Assembly: GCA_964525785.1 (NCBI GenBank)
Contig: CAZGIX010000271.1
Span: forward strand, 1-5,266
DNA: 5,266 bases
DNA from: JAQBDA01 sp964525785
Lineage (GTDB): Bacteria; Chloroflexota; Anaerolineae; Anaerolineales; UBA4823
Direction of reading: 5' to 3'
The notes beneath the pieces are model-generated. The model had not been told where the DNA came from, did no database searches, and worked only from the letters and a program-made list of their open reading frames with translations. Position 1 is the stretch's first letter; every line of letters starts with the position of its first letter. The translations under genes and the position numbers were made by a program. Shown here piece after piece: positions 1 to 5,266 of the stretch.

Positions 1-193
1 GCTCAAATGCCATACAAAGTCTGTTCATGAAGGCATATCATCTCTTCCCAGATACTTTGCATGCAAGCAACGGCTCTTCTAATTTTTACGCATGAAGCTG
101 GAGTTTGGATGTGGGTGGGGCAAGATAAATTCGGACTCGGTTTACACATAAATTCAGCCTGTTGAAATGCTCACTTTTTCAACAGGGATTTAA
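1..193. other. AT-rich non-coding left flank
   Basis: No supportable gene is seen here on either strand. All three forward frames close quickly, with stops at about 28-30, 80-82 and 93-95. The forward frame ending in TGA at 93-95 is open from the window edge for 30 codons and could be the tail of a protein cut off by the window, but its residues match no family I know. The composition is clearly lower in GC than the block that follows at about 210-547, which points to a junction between sequences of different origin near 187-240. Confidence 0.4.
158..186. repeat. Perfect 10-bp inverted repeat, IS-end-like hairpin
   Basis: CCTGTTGAAA at 158-167 is the exact reverse complement of TTTCAACAGG at 177-186, with a 9-nt loop. 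There is no T-tract after either arm, so it is a poor rho-independent terminator. The motif TTTTTCAACAGG resembles the outer ends of several DDE-transposase insertion sequences, as recalled from general knowledge. No transposase reading frame is visible beside it. It lies just before the point where a truncated gene begins, so a relic of a mobile-element end is one explanation. A stand-alone regulatory hairpin is the alternative. Confidence 0.5.
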
Positions 194-241
194 CATCGCA
201 ATCCTCTCGGAGCTGTTTGCGGCGGTCATCGGACGGCTGTT

Positions 242-547
242 GGGACGCTGGCGTGGGGAAGCTTTTCGGCCCTGCTGGAGGCCCTGCAGAATGACCCAAG
301 CCTGGGCCAGGTCACCGCCCTGCTGCTGGCAGACAGCGGCTACGCCCCCGCCAACCCGCCGGAGTGGATCGACAAGCTGCATCCGCAGGTGCTGCTGCTC
401 AGCGTGGCGGCTGGCGACCGGGAAGGACGTCCCTCGCCGGAGACGCTGGATGCCTTAAGGGATTACACCCTGCTGCGCACAGACCGGGACGGCTGGATCG
501 AATTAACTACGGACGGCGAGCAGTTGTGGGTGGAGGTGGAGAGGAGA
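242..547 (+). pseudogene. C-terminal remnant of an MBL-fold / ComEC-like protein
   Basis: Forward frame 2 is open from 194 to a TGA at 671-673. From about 242 to 547 it reads like the end of an MBL-fold hydrolase related to the C-terminal domain of ComEC/Rec2. Recognisable stretches are ALLEALQNDPSLGQVTALLL, SGYAPANPPEWIDKLHPQ, VLLLSVAAGDREGRPSPETL, and the terminal YTLLRTDRDGWIEL-TTDG-LWVEVER. The N-terminal membrane part and the metal-binding H-x-H-x-D-H half are absent, there is no ATG in frame, and an in-frame TAA lies at 191-193. The HHGS-type motif usual in ComEC is not visible; the corresponding place reads LLLADSGYAP, as in degenerate members I recall from Chloroflexota. Family members normally stop soon after EVER, whereas here the frame runs into sequence antisense to the next gene. 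A decayed or transferred 3' fragment is the best reading. A GTG-started short product from 389 is possible but unlikely. Confidence 0.62.
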
Positions 548-572
548 TATTCACAACTGTCAACTCTCACCC

Positions 573-965
573 TTACTGATCAGCTACCTGAGGAACAAAT
601 CCCTTCACAGAGGCTTCGGCTCGTAATGCCCACCAAGTCCAGGCAGCACCGAGGATGTCGAACACTCCAATGATTGCCAGACCAGGTTTGGCGAAATCCA
701 GTAAGACGAATACGAACAAACCTAACGCGAAAGGAAGACGGAAAAAGGCAGACGCTCGATAGAACGGAATCAGGTTGTTGCGAGCCGCGACAAGATAGTA
801 ACCTCCTACAAAAAATGCTAGGAGACCAACGACTCGGATCCAGACTTCGTTCGTCTCCGACAGGCCGAAAAGGGGCAGCATAACGTTAGGGATCAAAATG
901 AATCCCAAGCCGGCTATCATCGCATAGAATCCAAAAACAATAATGGAAACTGTAGCTCTACTCAT
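573..965 (-). CDS. Small four-helix integral membrane protein, function unknown
   Basis: The product is 130 aa and almost entirely membrane-embedded. Likely helices are at about residues 7-26, 43-60, 73-90 and 93-113. A conserved-looking loop, LFGLSETNEVWIRVVG (32-47), joins helices 1 and 2, and a basic segment (ARNNLIPFYR, 61-70) separates helices 2 and 3. I recall this pattern (FGL-x-E-T-x-E-V-W-I-R-V-V-G, then AARxNLxPF) from uncharacterised bacterial membrane proteins. No enzymatic residues or transporter signature are evident, so no function is assigned. The ATG at 965-963 is chosen because AGGAGG (975-970) sits 4 nt upstream; the frame could extend to an ATG at 1007, but that adds a polar 14-residue leader that fits the family poorly. 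The gene begins inside the 3' end of the 76-aa gene (8-bp overlap), which indicates translational coupling. Its stop lies close to the tail of the convergent MBL relic. Confidence 0.85.
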   Translation of the reverse strand: MSRATVSIIVFGFYAMIAGLGFILIPNVMLPLFGLSETNEVWIRVVGLLAFFVGGYYLVAARNNLIPFYRASAFFRLPFALGLFVFVLLDFAKPGLAIIGVFDILGAAWTWWALRAEASVKGFVPQVADQ

Positions 966-1188
966 TTTTCCTCCTTGCATCATTAAAATTTGGTTCAACT
1001 TTGCCATCTAGCCCTTGGTAGCCTGTTTGCGCCCGCAAGAAGGCGATCAGATGCTCAAAGCTCGGGAACGCACGCCGTTCACCGCTGCCGGGGCTTTCCA
1101 GGGAAGCTCGCCATAGCCAGCCTCGCTTCCCTTTTACCTGCCACATCCGGATCAGATAAGACAGGTAACGGGGTCGGTCTTGGCTCAT
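958..1188 (-). CDS. 76-aa conserved-looking small protein, function unknown
   Basis: The core reads YLSYLIRMWQVK (8-19), then WLWRASLESPGSGERRAF (24-41), then FEHLIAFLRAQTG (44-56), followed by a polar tail. The first part looks like beta strands with a helix at 43-54. The signature W-R-A-S-L-E-x-P-x-x-G-E-R-x-x-F and a final F-L-x-x-Q is one I recall from short uncharacterised proteins frequent in Chloroflexota, often beside regulators; this is memory, not a search. There is no signal peptide, membrane segment or metal-binding cluster, so a cytoplasmic location is likely. The ATG at 1188 has no good Shine-Dalgarno, but it is the only in-frame start that includes the YLSYL segment, and an in-frame TAA lies 18 nt upstream (1206-1204). 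The gene starts 54 bp after the secreted-protein stop and overlaps the next gene by 8 bp, so it is the middle gene of a three-gene operon. The weak start may depend on translation from upstream. Confidence 0.78.
   Translation of the reverse strand: MSQDRPRYLSYLIRMWQVKGKRGWLWRASLESPGSGERRAFPSFEHLIAFLRAQTGYQGLDGKVEPNFNDARRKNE
970..975 (-). promoter_or_regulatory. Shine-Dalgarno of the membrane-protein gene, nested in upstream gene
   Basis: The minus strand reads AGGAGG followed by AAAA and ATG (965-963). The same bases are the Arg-Arg codons (AGG AGG) of the preceding 76-aa protein, four codons before its stop. This strong site decides the start at 965 over the upstream in-frame ATG at 1007, and places initiation of the third gene inside the second. 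Confidence 0.75.
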
Positions 1189-1242
1189 GGCAAGTCGGTT
1201 TTTTTAAGGCTCAGCTGCGGATGACCAAATGCCGATGGACAA

Positions 1243-1830
1243 TCAGCGCTGACTGTGAATCTCACCGCGCACTGTGACTGCCGCCAGAGGCTGATCGTTC
1301 ATATCCATCAAGCCGGTACCGATGAACTGGAGCTCGTTGTCCTGGCTAAGGACAAACGAGAAAGTCTCAATAGCCGTTCCAGGCAGTTCTACTCCCGGGG
1401 GAGGAGTTCCGATTACTTCCAGGGTGGTCACTTTGAACCGGGCAGTACCCGTGCCATCCGGATTCACCTGGTACTCCCCTTCAGCTACCTGCTTTAAAAT
1501 CACTGCGCCGCCAAAGTTGAAGGTGCGGGTTGCGTTGGGAGCTTTCCCTTTTCCATCCCAGTTTACCTGACCGATAGCGGAAACCGGCACCGCCATACTG
1601 GTGCCGTTAATGGAAAGGGTTACAGTGCCATCGAATGAGAACGCAGTTGGGCCATTCAAATCTTTTTCCATATACTGCCTGGATTGAGACATCGTTACAT
1701 CCTCCTTTGTCGTTTCGGCGCGTGCAGAATTCACATCGATCAGGTAAACGATACCTGTCGTGGTGATTAAAAACAGAAATATCGCAATCGATATCTCGCG
1801 AAAGCCAAGGTTATTTGATTTATTGTCCAT
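1243..1830 (-). CDS. Secreted or membrane-anchored beta-rich protein, function unknown
   Basis: The product is 195 aa. Residues 13-31 (ISIAIFLFLITTTGIVYLI) form a hydrophobic segment after a short polar N-terminus with K4 and R11. An A-R-A motif at 36-38 is a plausible signal-peptidase I site before E39; without cleavage the segment would anchor the protein in the membrane. The rest (about 58-195) alternates beta strands and turns, for example FSFDGTVTLSING, GEYQVNPDGTGTARFKV and QPLAAVTVRGEI. The Y-x-V-N-x-D-G-T-G-T pattern is common in extracytoplasmic lipocalin-like or barrel-like hypothetical proteins. No catalytic motif or cysteine pair is visible. The ATG at 1830 has GGAG (1842-1839) 8 nt upstream. 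An internal ATG at 1692 (M47) has a stronger ribosome site and would give a 149-aa form without the signal segment. As the first gene of the leftward operon it faces the regulator gene across 149 bp, which makes it a candidate target of that regulator (inference). Confidence 0.82.
   Translation of the reverse strand: MDNKSNNLGFREISIAIFLFLITTTGIVYLIDVNSARAETTKEDVTMSQSRQYMEKDLNGPTAFSFDGTVTLSINGTSMAVPVSAIGQVNWDGKGKAPNATRTFNFGGAVILKQVAEGEYQVNPDGTGTARFKVTTLEVIGTPPPGVELPGTAIETFSFVLSQDNELQFIGTGLMDMNDQPLAAVTVRGEIHSQR
1701..1708 (-). promoter_or_regulatory. Strong internal Shine-Dalgarno before M47 of the secreted-protein gene
   Basis: The minus strand reads AAAGGAGG (1708-1701), then 8 nt, then an in-frame ATG at 1692-1690. 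This match to the anti-Shine-Dalgarno is longer than the GGAG that precedes the ATG at 1830. Use of it would produce a 149-aa protein beginning MSQSRQYMEK, without the hydrophobic segment and A-R-A site. It therefore bears directly on the true start, or on dual-localisation products. Confidence 0.6.
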
Positions 1831-1876
1831 TCTGATAGCTCCATTCGTGGATTATTTTGTTGATTAGATGATAGTT

Positions 1877-1886
1877 AACGATCGTT
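1877..1886. repeat. Palindrome AACGATCGTT, possible operator
   Basis: This is a perfect 10-bp dyad in the intergenic region. It lies 44 bp upstream of the start-distal end of the TATAAT box on the right and about 47 bp upstream of the ATG at 1830 on the left. Its position suits an operator acting on either promoter. A dyad of this length also arises by chance, and no second copy is seen in the window. Confidence 0.25.
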
Positions 1887-1895
1887 TCCAAATCA

Positions 1896-1926
1896 TTACC
1901 AAAATGAGTATATTTATCGATATAAT
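1896..1926 (+). promoter_or_regulatory. Candidate promoter of the regulator gene
   Basis: A perfect -10 hexamer TATAAT lies at 1921-1926. The best -35 candidate is TTACCA at 1896-1901, a 4/6 match with a long 19-bp spacer. Transcription would begin near 1933, giving a leader of about 45-50 nt before the TTG start at 1980. In an AT-rich region a TATAAT can occur by chance, and the weak -35 would suit an activator-dependent promoter. Confidence 0.38.
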
Positions 1927-1979
1927 AAGATAGCCCGTTGATTTAAGGTCCAGGTGCTTATGCCAGGGCGGATTCGGCG

Positions 1980-4900
1980 TTGTCTTACTACCGATTGTGT
2001 TTGTTAGGGTCCTTTCAGCTTCTTCGAGAGGGAGAATTCGCTGTCGCATTCCGCTCGGAGAAAGAGCGCGCCCTGCTGTCCTACCTGGCAATAGAGGCCA
2101 ACCGTCCTCACAGCCGAGAAGCGCTCGCCGAGCTGTTGTGGCCCGAAGCGCCTGGCGATACCGCGCACAACAACCTGCGCGTAACCCTACACCGCTTACG
2201 GCAGGTCTTAGGCGGTGCCGGTAACGCTCACTCCCTCCTCGAAGTTTCCCGTGATGCGATTCAAATCACTCAAACCGGGCGAATTTGGATCGATGTGTTG
2301 ACCTTCGAAGGATTGTTTTCCCAAGCAGAACAGCACCCTCATGAAAAAATAGCAACCTGCCAGGAGTGCATGACCGGATATGCAGAAGCGGCAGCGCTCT
2401 ATCGGGGGGAGTTCCTGCAAGGAATATACCCAACAGACAGTCTCCCTTTTTCGGAATGGGCGCTGCTCAATAGAGAGCACCTCCACCGTCAGGCTTTGCA
2501 AGGCTTCTATCTTTTGGCTTTTTATCACCAGCGCCGCGGGGAGCTCGACCTGGCCTTGGGATATGCCCGGCGGCAGTTGGAGCTGGAGTCCTGGCGGGAG
2601 GAGGCTCATAGTCAGATGATGACCATTCTTGCTTTAAGGGGTGAGCGCAGTGCTGCCCTGCGCCAATACGAGCACTGCCGCCAGGTGTTGTGGGAGGAGC
2701 TGGGGGTTGAACCATCGGAGGAGACCCGGGTGCTTTACAAGCGCATCCTCGCCTCCCGCAAGAGACGCCGGCACAACTTCCCCCGGCAAAGCACCCCGTT
2801 CATTGGGAGAAAAGCGGAGCTGAACCGGGTGAGTGAGTACCTGGCAAACCCTGATTGCCGCCTGCTTACCATCCTCGGCCCCGGCGGGATCGGCAAGAGC
2901 CGTCTGGCCTTCCAGGTCGCTGAAACGCAGATTTACAATAATCTCCAGGGAGTTACCTTGGTGCAACTGGCGGGGATCACCACGCCGGGAGACATGATGC
3001 GCGCCATCGCCGAGGCGCTAGGGCTCCAATTTCGCCCTGGAGGAGAACCGAAGGCACAACTACTTGACTACTTGCGCGAGAAAGAGATGCTGCTGGTGCT
3101 GGATAATTTCGAGCAGCTGCTGATGTCGGGTAATCCGTCGGCTGTGCGCATTATTGATAACCTGCTGGAGTACGCCCCCGGTTTGTGCCTTTTGGTCACC
3201 TCCCGCCAGCGCCTAAACCTACGCCAGGAGCGGGCATTCGTCCTGCAGGGTCTGTCTTACCCGGAAGACATTTTCGATCAGGAAGCAGATAAATACGAAG
3301 CGGTGCAGCTCTTCCTTCAGAGCGCCTGCCGCACCGATCCCGGCTTCCAGCCCGTCGAAGGAGAACAGATTTCTATTGTGCACCTCAGCCAGCTTTTGGC
3401 TGGTGTGCCGCTAGCGATCGAGCTGGCTGCCGCCTGGACCAGGGTGATGTCCCCAGGGCAGATCGACCTTGAAATCAAGAGCGATCTGGACTTCCTGGCC
3501 AGCTCCTGCCCGGATATCCCCGAACGGCAGCGTAGCTTACGGGCGATGTTCGAGCATTCCTATCAGTTGCTTTCGCCTGAAGAGCAGCGGGCTTTATCCA
3601 GGTTATCGGTCTTCCCTGTCAGTTTCGACCGCCTCGCAGCCGAGCAGGTCGCCGGCGCAAACCTGGCGATTCTCACATCGCTCTCCGACCGATCCCTCTT
3701 AGAGCAAATAGGCATAAATAATCGCGCATCTCACCTGCGCTACCGGATGCACGAGCTTATCAAGCAGTTCAGCAATGAAAAGCTCGCCCAGGATACCGCG
3801 GAGGCCGAGCGGACACGAGACCGGCACCGTAGCTTTTACATGAGCTTTCTTAACGCTCGAAATGACAAGGTAATGGGAGGCAGGACCCCTTTACAGGCCG
3901 TGCAAGAAGTCGGCGGCGAGGTAGAAAATGTGCGCCTGGCGCTGGAGCGAGCTATTGCACAGGGTAATCTCGACGAGCTTGGCCATTCATATAACATTTT
4001 AATGTTTTTCTACGAGATTCAGGGGCTGTTCGAGGAAGCCGAGCGCCTCTTTGGGAAGATCAGGCGGCGCATAGATGAAGGCATCCAGGTGGGTCAGCAT
4101 ACCGGCGATGGTTCCATTAATTACCTGGGCAGGGCAATGATGTATCACGGCTGGTACTGCATGCACGTGGGGCCTCTCAACCAAGCCATTGAGCTCACCA
4201 AGCAAGGTCTCGACCTGTGCCAACGGTCCGGCGATCTGGAAGGGTATGGCTTGGGGTTGAATTCGTTAGGGGTGTTTGCTACAAACCTGGGAAAATACCG
4301 AGAGGCGAAAGGCTATCTCCAGGATGCGCTCAAGGTGGACTCAGAAAACGGGTACATCTGGCCCCAGGCTGGGGCGCTCGGCAACCTGGGCCGTGTTGCC
4401 CGTTTGGAGGGGGATCTATCCCTCGCAGCGGATCTTTTCCACCAGGAGCTTAACCTGGACACGCAGCTCAACGACGAGTGGGCAATAGCTGGCAGCCTCA
4501 ATGGGTTGGGGGATGTTGCCCTGCAGGAAGGTAATTTCGAGCTGGCTGAGCAGCGCTTCCGCCAGGCACTTGAGATCCACCAGAAGCTCGGCCAGCGCTG
4601 GCGGGTTGCCCTATCGCTGAACAGGCTGGGGGATGTGGCTTACCGCCGTAGGGAGTATGTCGAAGCAAGGCAGGATTACCAGGAAAGCCTGACTATCCTG
4701 CGGGATTTTGGTGAAAGGTATCACCTGGCCTCAACCCTGGCGAGCTACGGCGAGGTCTGCACAATCCTAGGCGAAAACGATCACGCCAGAGAGTCCTTGC
4801 ATTCATCAATCAGGCTCGCTCAAGAAATCGGTGCTGATGGTATCGCCGCTCGAGCAACGTTGGGTATAGCGGCGTTGCTGGCGAAAGAAGGCGAACGAGA

Positions 4901-5093
4901 ACGATCCGTCGAAATTCTCGCCTCTATCGATGAGCATACGTCCCTTGAGTATGAGGATAAGAAAAAAGTAGCCGATCTTCTCTATGAATTACAAGAATCT
5001 CTTCCCTCACTCGTGTATCAAACCGCGCTAGAAACCGGAAAAACGAAGGCTTTTGAAGATCTAGTGAAGGATATTTTGATATTTGATAGATGA
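1980..5093 (+). CDS. AfsR/SARP-type transcriptional regulator: winged helix-BTAD-STAND ATPase-TPR
   Basis: This 1037-aa cytoplasmic protein is a likely ATP-controlled DNA-binding activator. Residues 1-95 resemble the SARP/OmpR-type winged helix (LCLLGSFQLL; ELLWPEAPGDTAHNNLRVTL; HRLRQVL). Residues about 104-258 are the bacterial transcriptional activator domain (YRGEFLQG 141-148, FSEWALLNRE 157-166, EELGVEPSEETR 239-250). A basic linker leads to FIGR (274-277) and an NB-ARC-like ATPase: Walker A GPGGIGKS (300-307), Walker B LLVLDN (371-376, D375), LVTSR (405-409), GVPL (475-478) and an MHD-like MHE (590-592). From about 717 there are tandem 40-residue TPRs to near the C-terminus. In the AfsR family, ATP or ADP state and TPR ligand contact control exposure of the DNA-binding head; this is family knowledge. 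TTG 1980 is the only usual start after the in-frame TAA at 1944-1946, with a weak AGGGCGG upstream. No extra C-terminal effector is present. The ligand and targets are unknown; the divergent operon is a candidate target. Confidence 0.92.
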   Translation: MSYYRLCLLGSFQLLREGEFAVAFRSEKERALLSYLAIEANRPHSREALAELLWPEAPGDTAHNNLRVTLHRLRQVLGGAGNAHSLLEVSRDAIQITQTGRIWIDVLTFEGLFSQAEQHPHEKIATCQECMTGYAEAAALYRGEFLQGIYPTDSLPFSEWALLNREHLHRQALQGFYLLAFYHQRRGELDLALGYARRQLELESWREEAHSQMMTILALRGERSAALRQYEHCRQVLWEELGVEPSEETRVLYKRILASRKRRRHNFPRQSTPFIGRKAELNRVSEYLANPDCRLLTILGPGGIGKSRLAFQVAETQIYNNLQGVTLVQLAGITTPGDMMRAIAEALGLQFRPGGEPKAQLLDYLREKEMLLVLDNFEQLLMSGNPSAVRIIDNLLEYAPGLCLLVTSRQRLNLRQERAFVLQGLSYPEDIFDQEADKYEAVQLFLQSACRTDPGFQPVEGEQISIVHLSQLLAGVPLAIELAAAWTRVMSPGQIDLEIKSDLDFLASSCPDIPERQRSLRAMFEHSYQLLSPEEQRALSRLSVFPVSFDRLAAEQVAGANLAILTSLSDRSLLEQIGINNRASHLRYRMHELIKQFSNEKLAQDTAEAERTRDRHRSFYMSFLNARNDKVMGGRTPLQAVQEVGGEVENVRLALERAIAQGNLDELGHSYNILMFFYEIQGLFEEAERLFGKIRRRIDEGIQVGQHTGDGSINYLGRAMMYHGWYCMHVGPLNQAIELTKQGLDLCQRSGDLEGYGLGLNSLGVFATNLGKYREAKGYLQDALKVDSENGYIWPQAGALGNLGRVARLEGDLSLAADLFHQELNLDTQLNDEWAIAGSLNGLGDVALQEGNFELAEQRFRQALEIHQKLGQRWRVALSLNRLGDVAYRRREYVEARQDYQESLTILRDFGERYHLASTLASYGEVCTILGENDHARESLHSSIRLAQEIGADGIAARATLGIAALLAKEGERERSVEILASIDEHTSLEYEDKKKVADLLYELQESLPSLVYQTALETGKTKAFEDLVKDILIFDR
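4128..4847 (+). repeat. Six tandem 40-codon TPR units within the regulator
   Basis: The protein repeats with an exact 120-bp spacing: units begin at residues 717, 757, 797, 837, 877 and 917. Each carries the TPR pattern of small and large residues, such as LGNLGRVARLEGDLSLA, LNGLGDVALQEGNFELAE and LNRLGDVAYRRREYVEA. A degenerate further unit follows to about residue 990, and weaker helical repeats precede at about 645-716. The 40-residue period is longer than the classic 34 and is typical of TPR_12-like or LGN-like sensor arrays in STAND proteins. The array is the likely ligand or partner surface. The units are diverged at DNA level, so it is an old array and not a recent duplication. Confidence 0.85.
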
Positions 5094-5266
5094 GTATGAG
5101 CAGTTGGATCCCAAGATCGGTCAGTATGAATAGAGAGATCCCTGGCGTGGATGGTAAGTTTAGTGTGAGATACGCCTATCGCAAACCTCCACTCATTTGA
5201 TATCTAAACCGTGCAAATATTTGCCGATCAATTTGAAATCCACATCCATATTGGTTCTTAATCTGC
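5094..5266. other. Downstream flank of the regulator, no gene supported
   Basis: Composition becomes AT-rich after the TGA at 5091-5093. A 34-codon frame (ATG 5096 to TGA 5200) has no ribosome site or recognisable sequence and is not called. No GC-rich hairpin with a T-tract is seen, so no intrinsic terminator can be placed in the 173 bp available. A perfect 12-bp palindrome, GCAAATATTTGC, occupies 5213-5224 and could be an operator for a gene beyond the window, or chance. Confidence 0.4.

Larger units (their letters stand above)
1831..1979. promoter_or_regulatory. Divergent intergenic control region
   Basis: This AT-rich stretch separates the leftward operon from the rightward regulator gene and must hold both promoters unless transcription enters from elsewhere. 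It contains a 10-bp perfect palindrome AACGATCGTT (1877-1886), an 8-bp palindrome TATCGATA (1915-1922) and a TATAAT box for the rightward gene. For the leftward operon, TATACT (1912-1907, minus strand) is a possible -10 box, but no convincing -35 hexamer accompanies it. SARP-type activators usually bind short direct repeats near the -35 region; I see no clear pair of such repeats here. Confidence 0.6.

Noticed and set aside
158..186. Hairpin as intrinsic terminator of the leftward operon
   Set aside because: It is about 390 nt beyond the last stop, has an AT-rich stem and lacks a U-tract on the minus strand.
162..458. Forward frame 3 product starting at TTG 162
   Set aside because: Past about 250 it is an out-of-frame reading of the MBL-fold relic, rich in Trp, Arg and Cys. 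The start lies in the inverted repeat.
966..1007. Upstream ATG at 1007 as start of the four-helix membrane protein
   Set aside because: It adds a 14-residue polar leader before helix 1 and has no good ribosome site, whereas AGGAGG sits 4 nt before the ATG at 965.
1199..1205. Run of seven T residues as a terminator
   Set aside because: No stable hairpin precedes it on the + strand and no + strand gene ends there. On the - strand it reads as A residues within the operon.
990..1277. Forward open frame opposite the 76-aa gene
   Set aside because: The encoded sequence is rich in Arg, Ser and Ala with no motif, while the reverse strand carries a coherent small protein with operon context.
2208..2966. 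Long open frames antisense to the regulator
   Set aside because: They mirror the codon structure of the BTAD and ATPase region, show no domain motifs and overlap a clearly real gene.
5096..5200. 34-codon frame directly after the regulator stop
   Set aside because: It has no Shine-Dalgarno, no recognisable motif and a low-complexity-like composition, and it is too short to support without homologues.
1..5266. CRISPR array, tRNA, rRNA or riboswitch
   Set aside because: No regularly spaced direct repeats, cloverleaf with a CCA-type end or conserved aptamer core was seen on either strand.

Overview
The window looks like a chromosomal segment from a Chloroflexota (Anaerolineae-like) bacterium or a close relative. 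This rests on three things recognised from memory, not from a search: the architecture of the large regulator (SARP/BTAD head, STAND ATPase, TPR tail), the small W-R-A-S-L-E-S-P-x-x-G-E-R-R protein, and the relic of a degenerate MBL-fold/ComEC-like protein. The taxonomic assignment is an inference.

Layout from left to right. Bases 1-193 are AT-rich with no supportable gene; a perfect 10-bp inverted repeat at 158-186 resembles the end of an insertion sequence. A GC-rich block at about 242-547 (+ strand) encodes only the C-terminal part of an MBL-fold/ComEC-like protein. It has no start codon or N-terminal domain and is read as a pseudogene. Next, on the - strand, come three genes in one direction: a secreted or membrane-anchored beta-rich protein (1830-1243), a 76-aa cytoplasmic protein (1188-958) and a 130-aa four-helix membrane protein (965-573). 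The last two overlap by 8 bp, and the ribosome binding site of the third lies inside the second, so they are probably translationally coupled.

A 149-bp AT-rich divergent intergenic region (1831-1979) holds a consensus TATAAT box for the rightward gene and a palindrome, AACGATCGTT. The rightward gene (1980-5093) encodes a 1037-aa AfsR/SARP-type regulator: winged helix, BTAD, NB-ARC-like ATPase with Walker A and B, then tandem 40-residue TPRs. After its stop, 173 bp contain no convincing gene or terminator.

How the parts may work together (inference): the large protein is a signal-integrating transcription activator. The simplest hypothesis is that it controls the divergent three-gene cell-envelope operon and/or itself through the shared intergenic region. 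None of the three operon proteins has a function I can assign. The most unusual local details are a strong internal Shine-Dalgarno/ATG in the secreted-protein gene, which would yield a form lacking the signal sequence, and the nested start of the membrane-protein gene.
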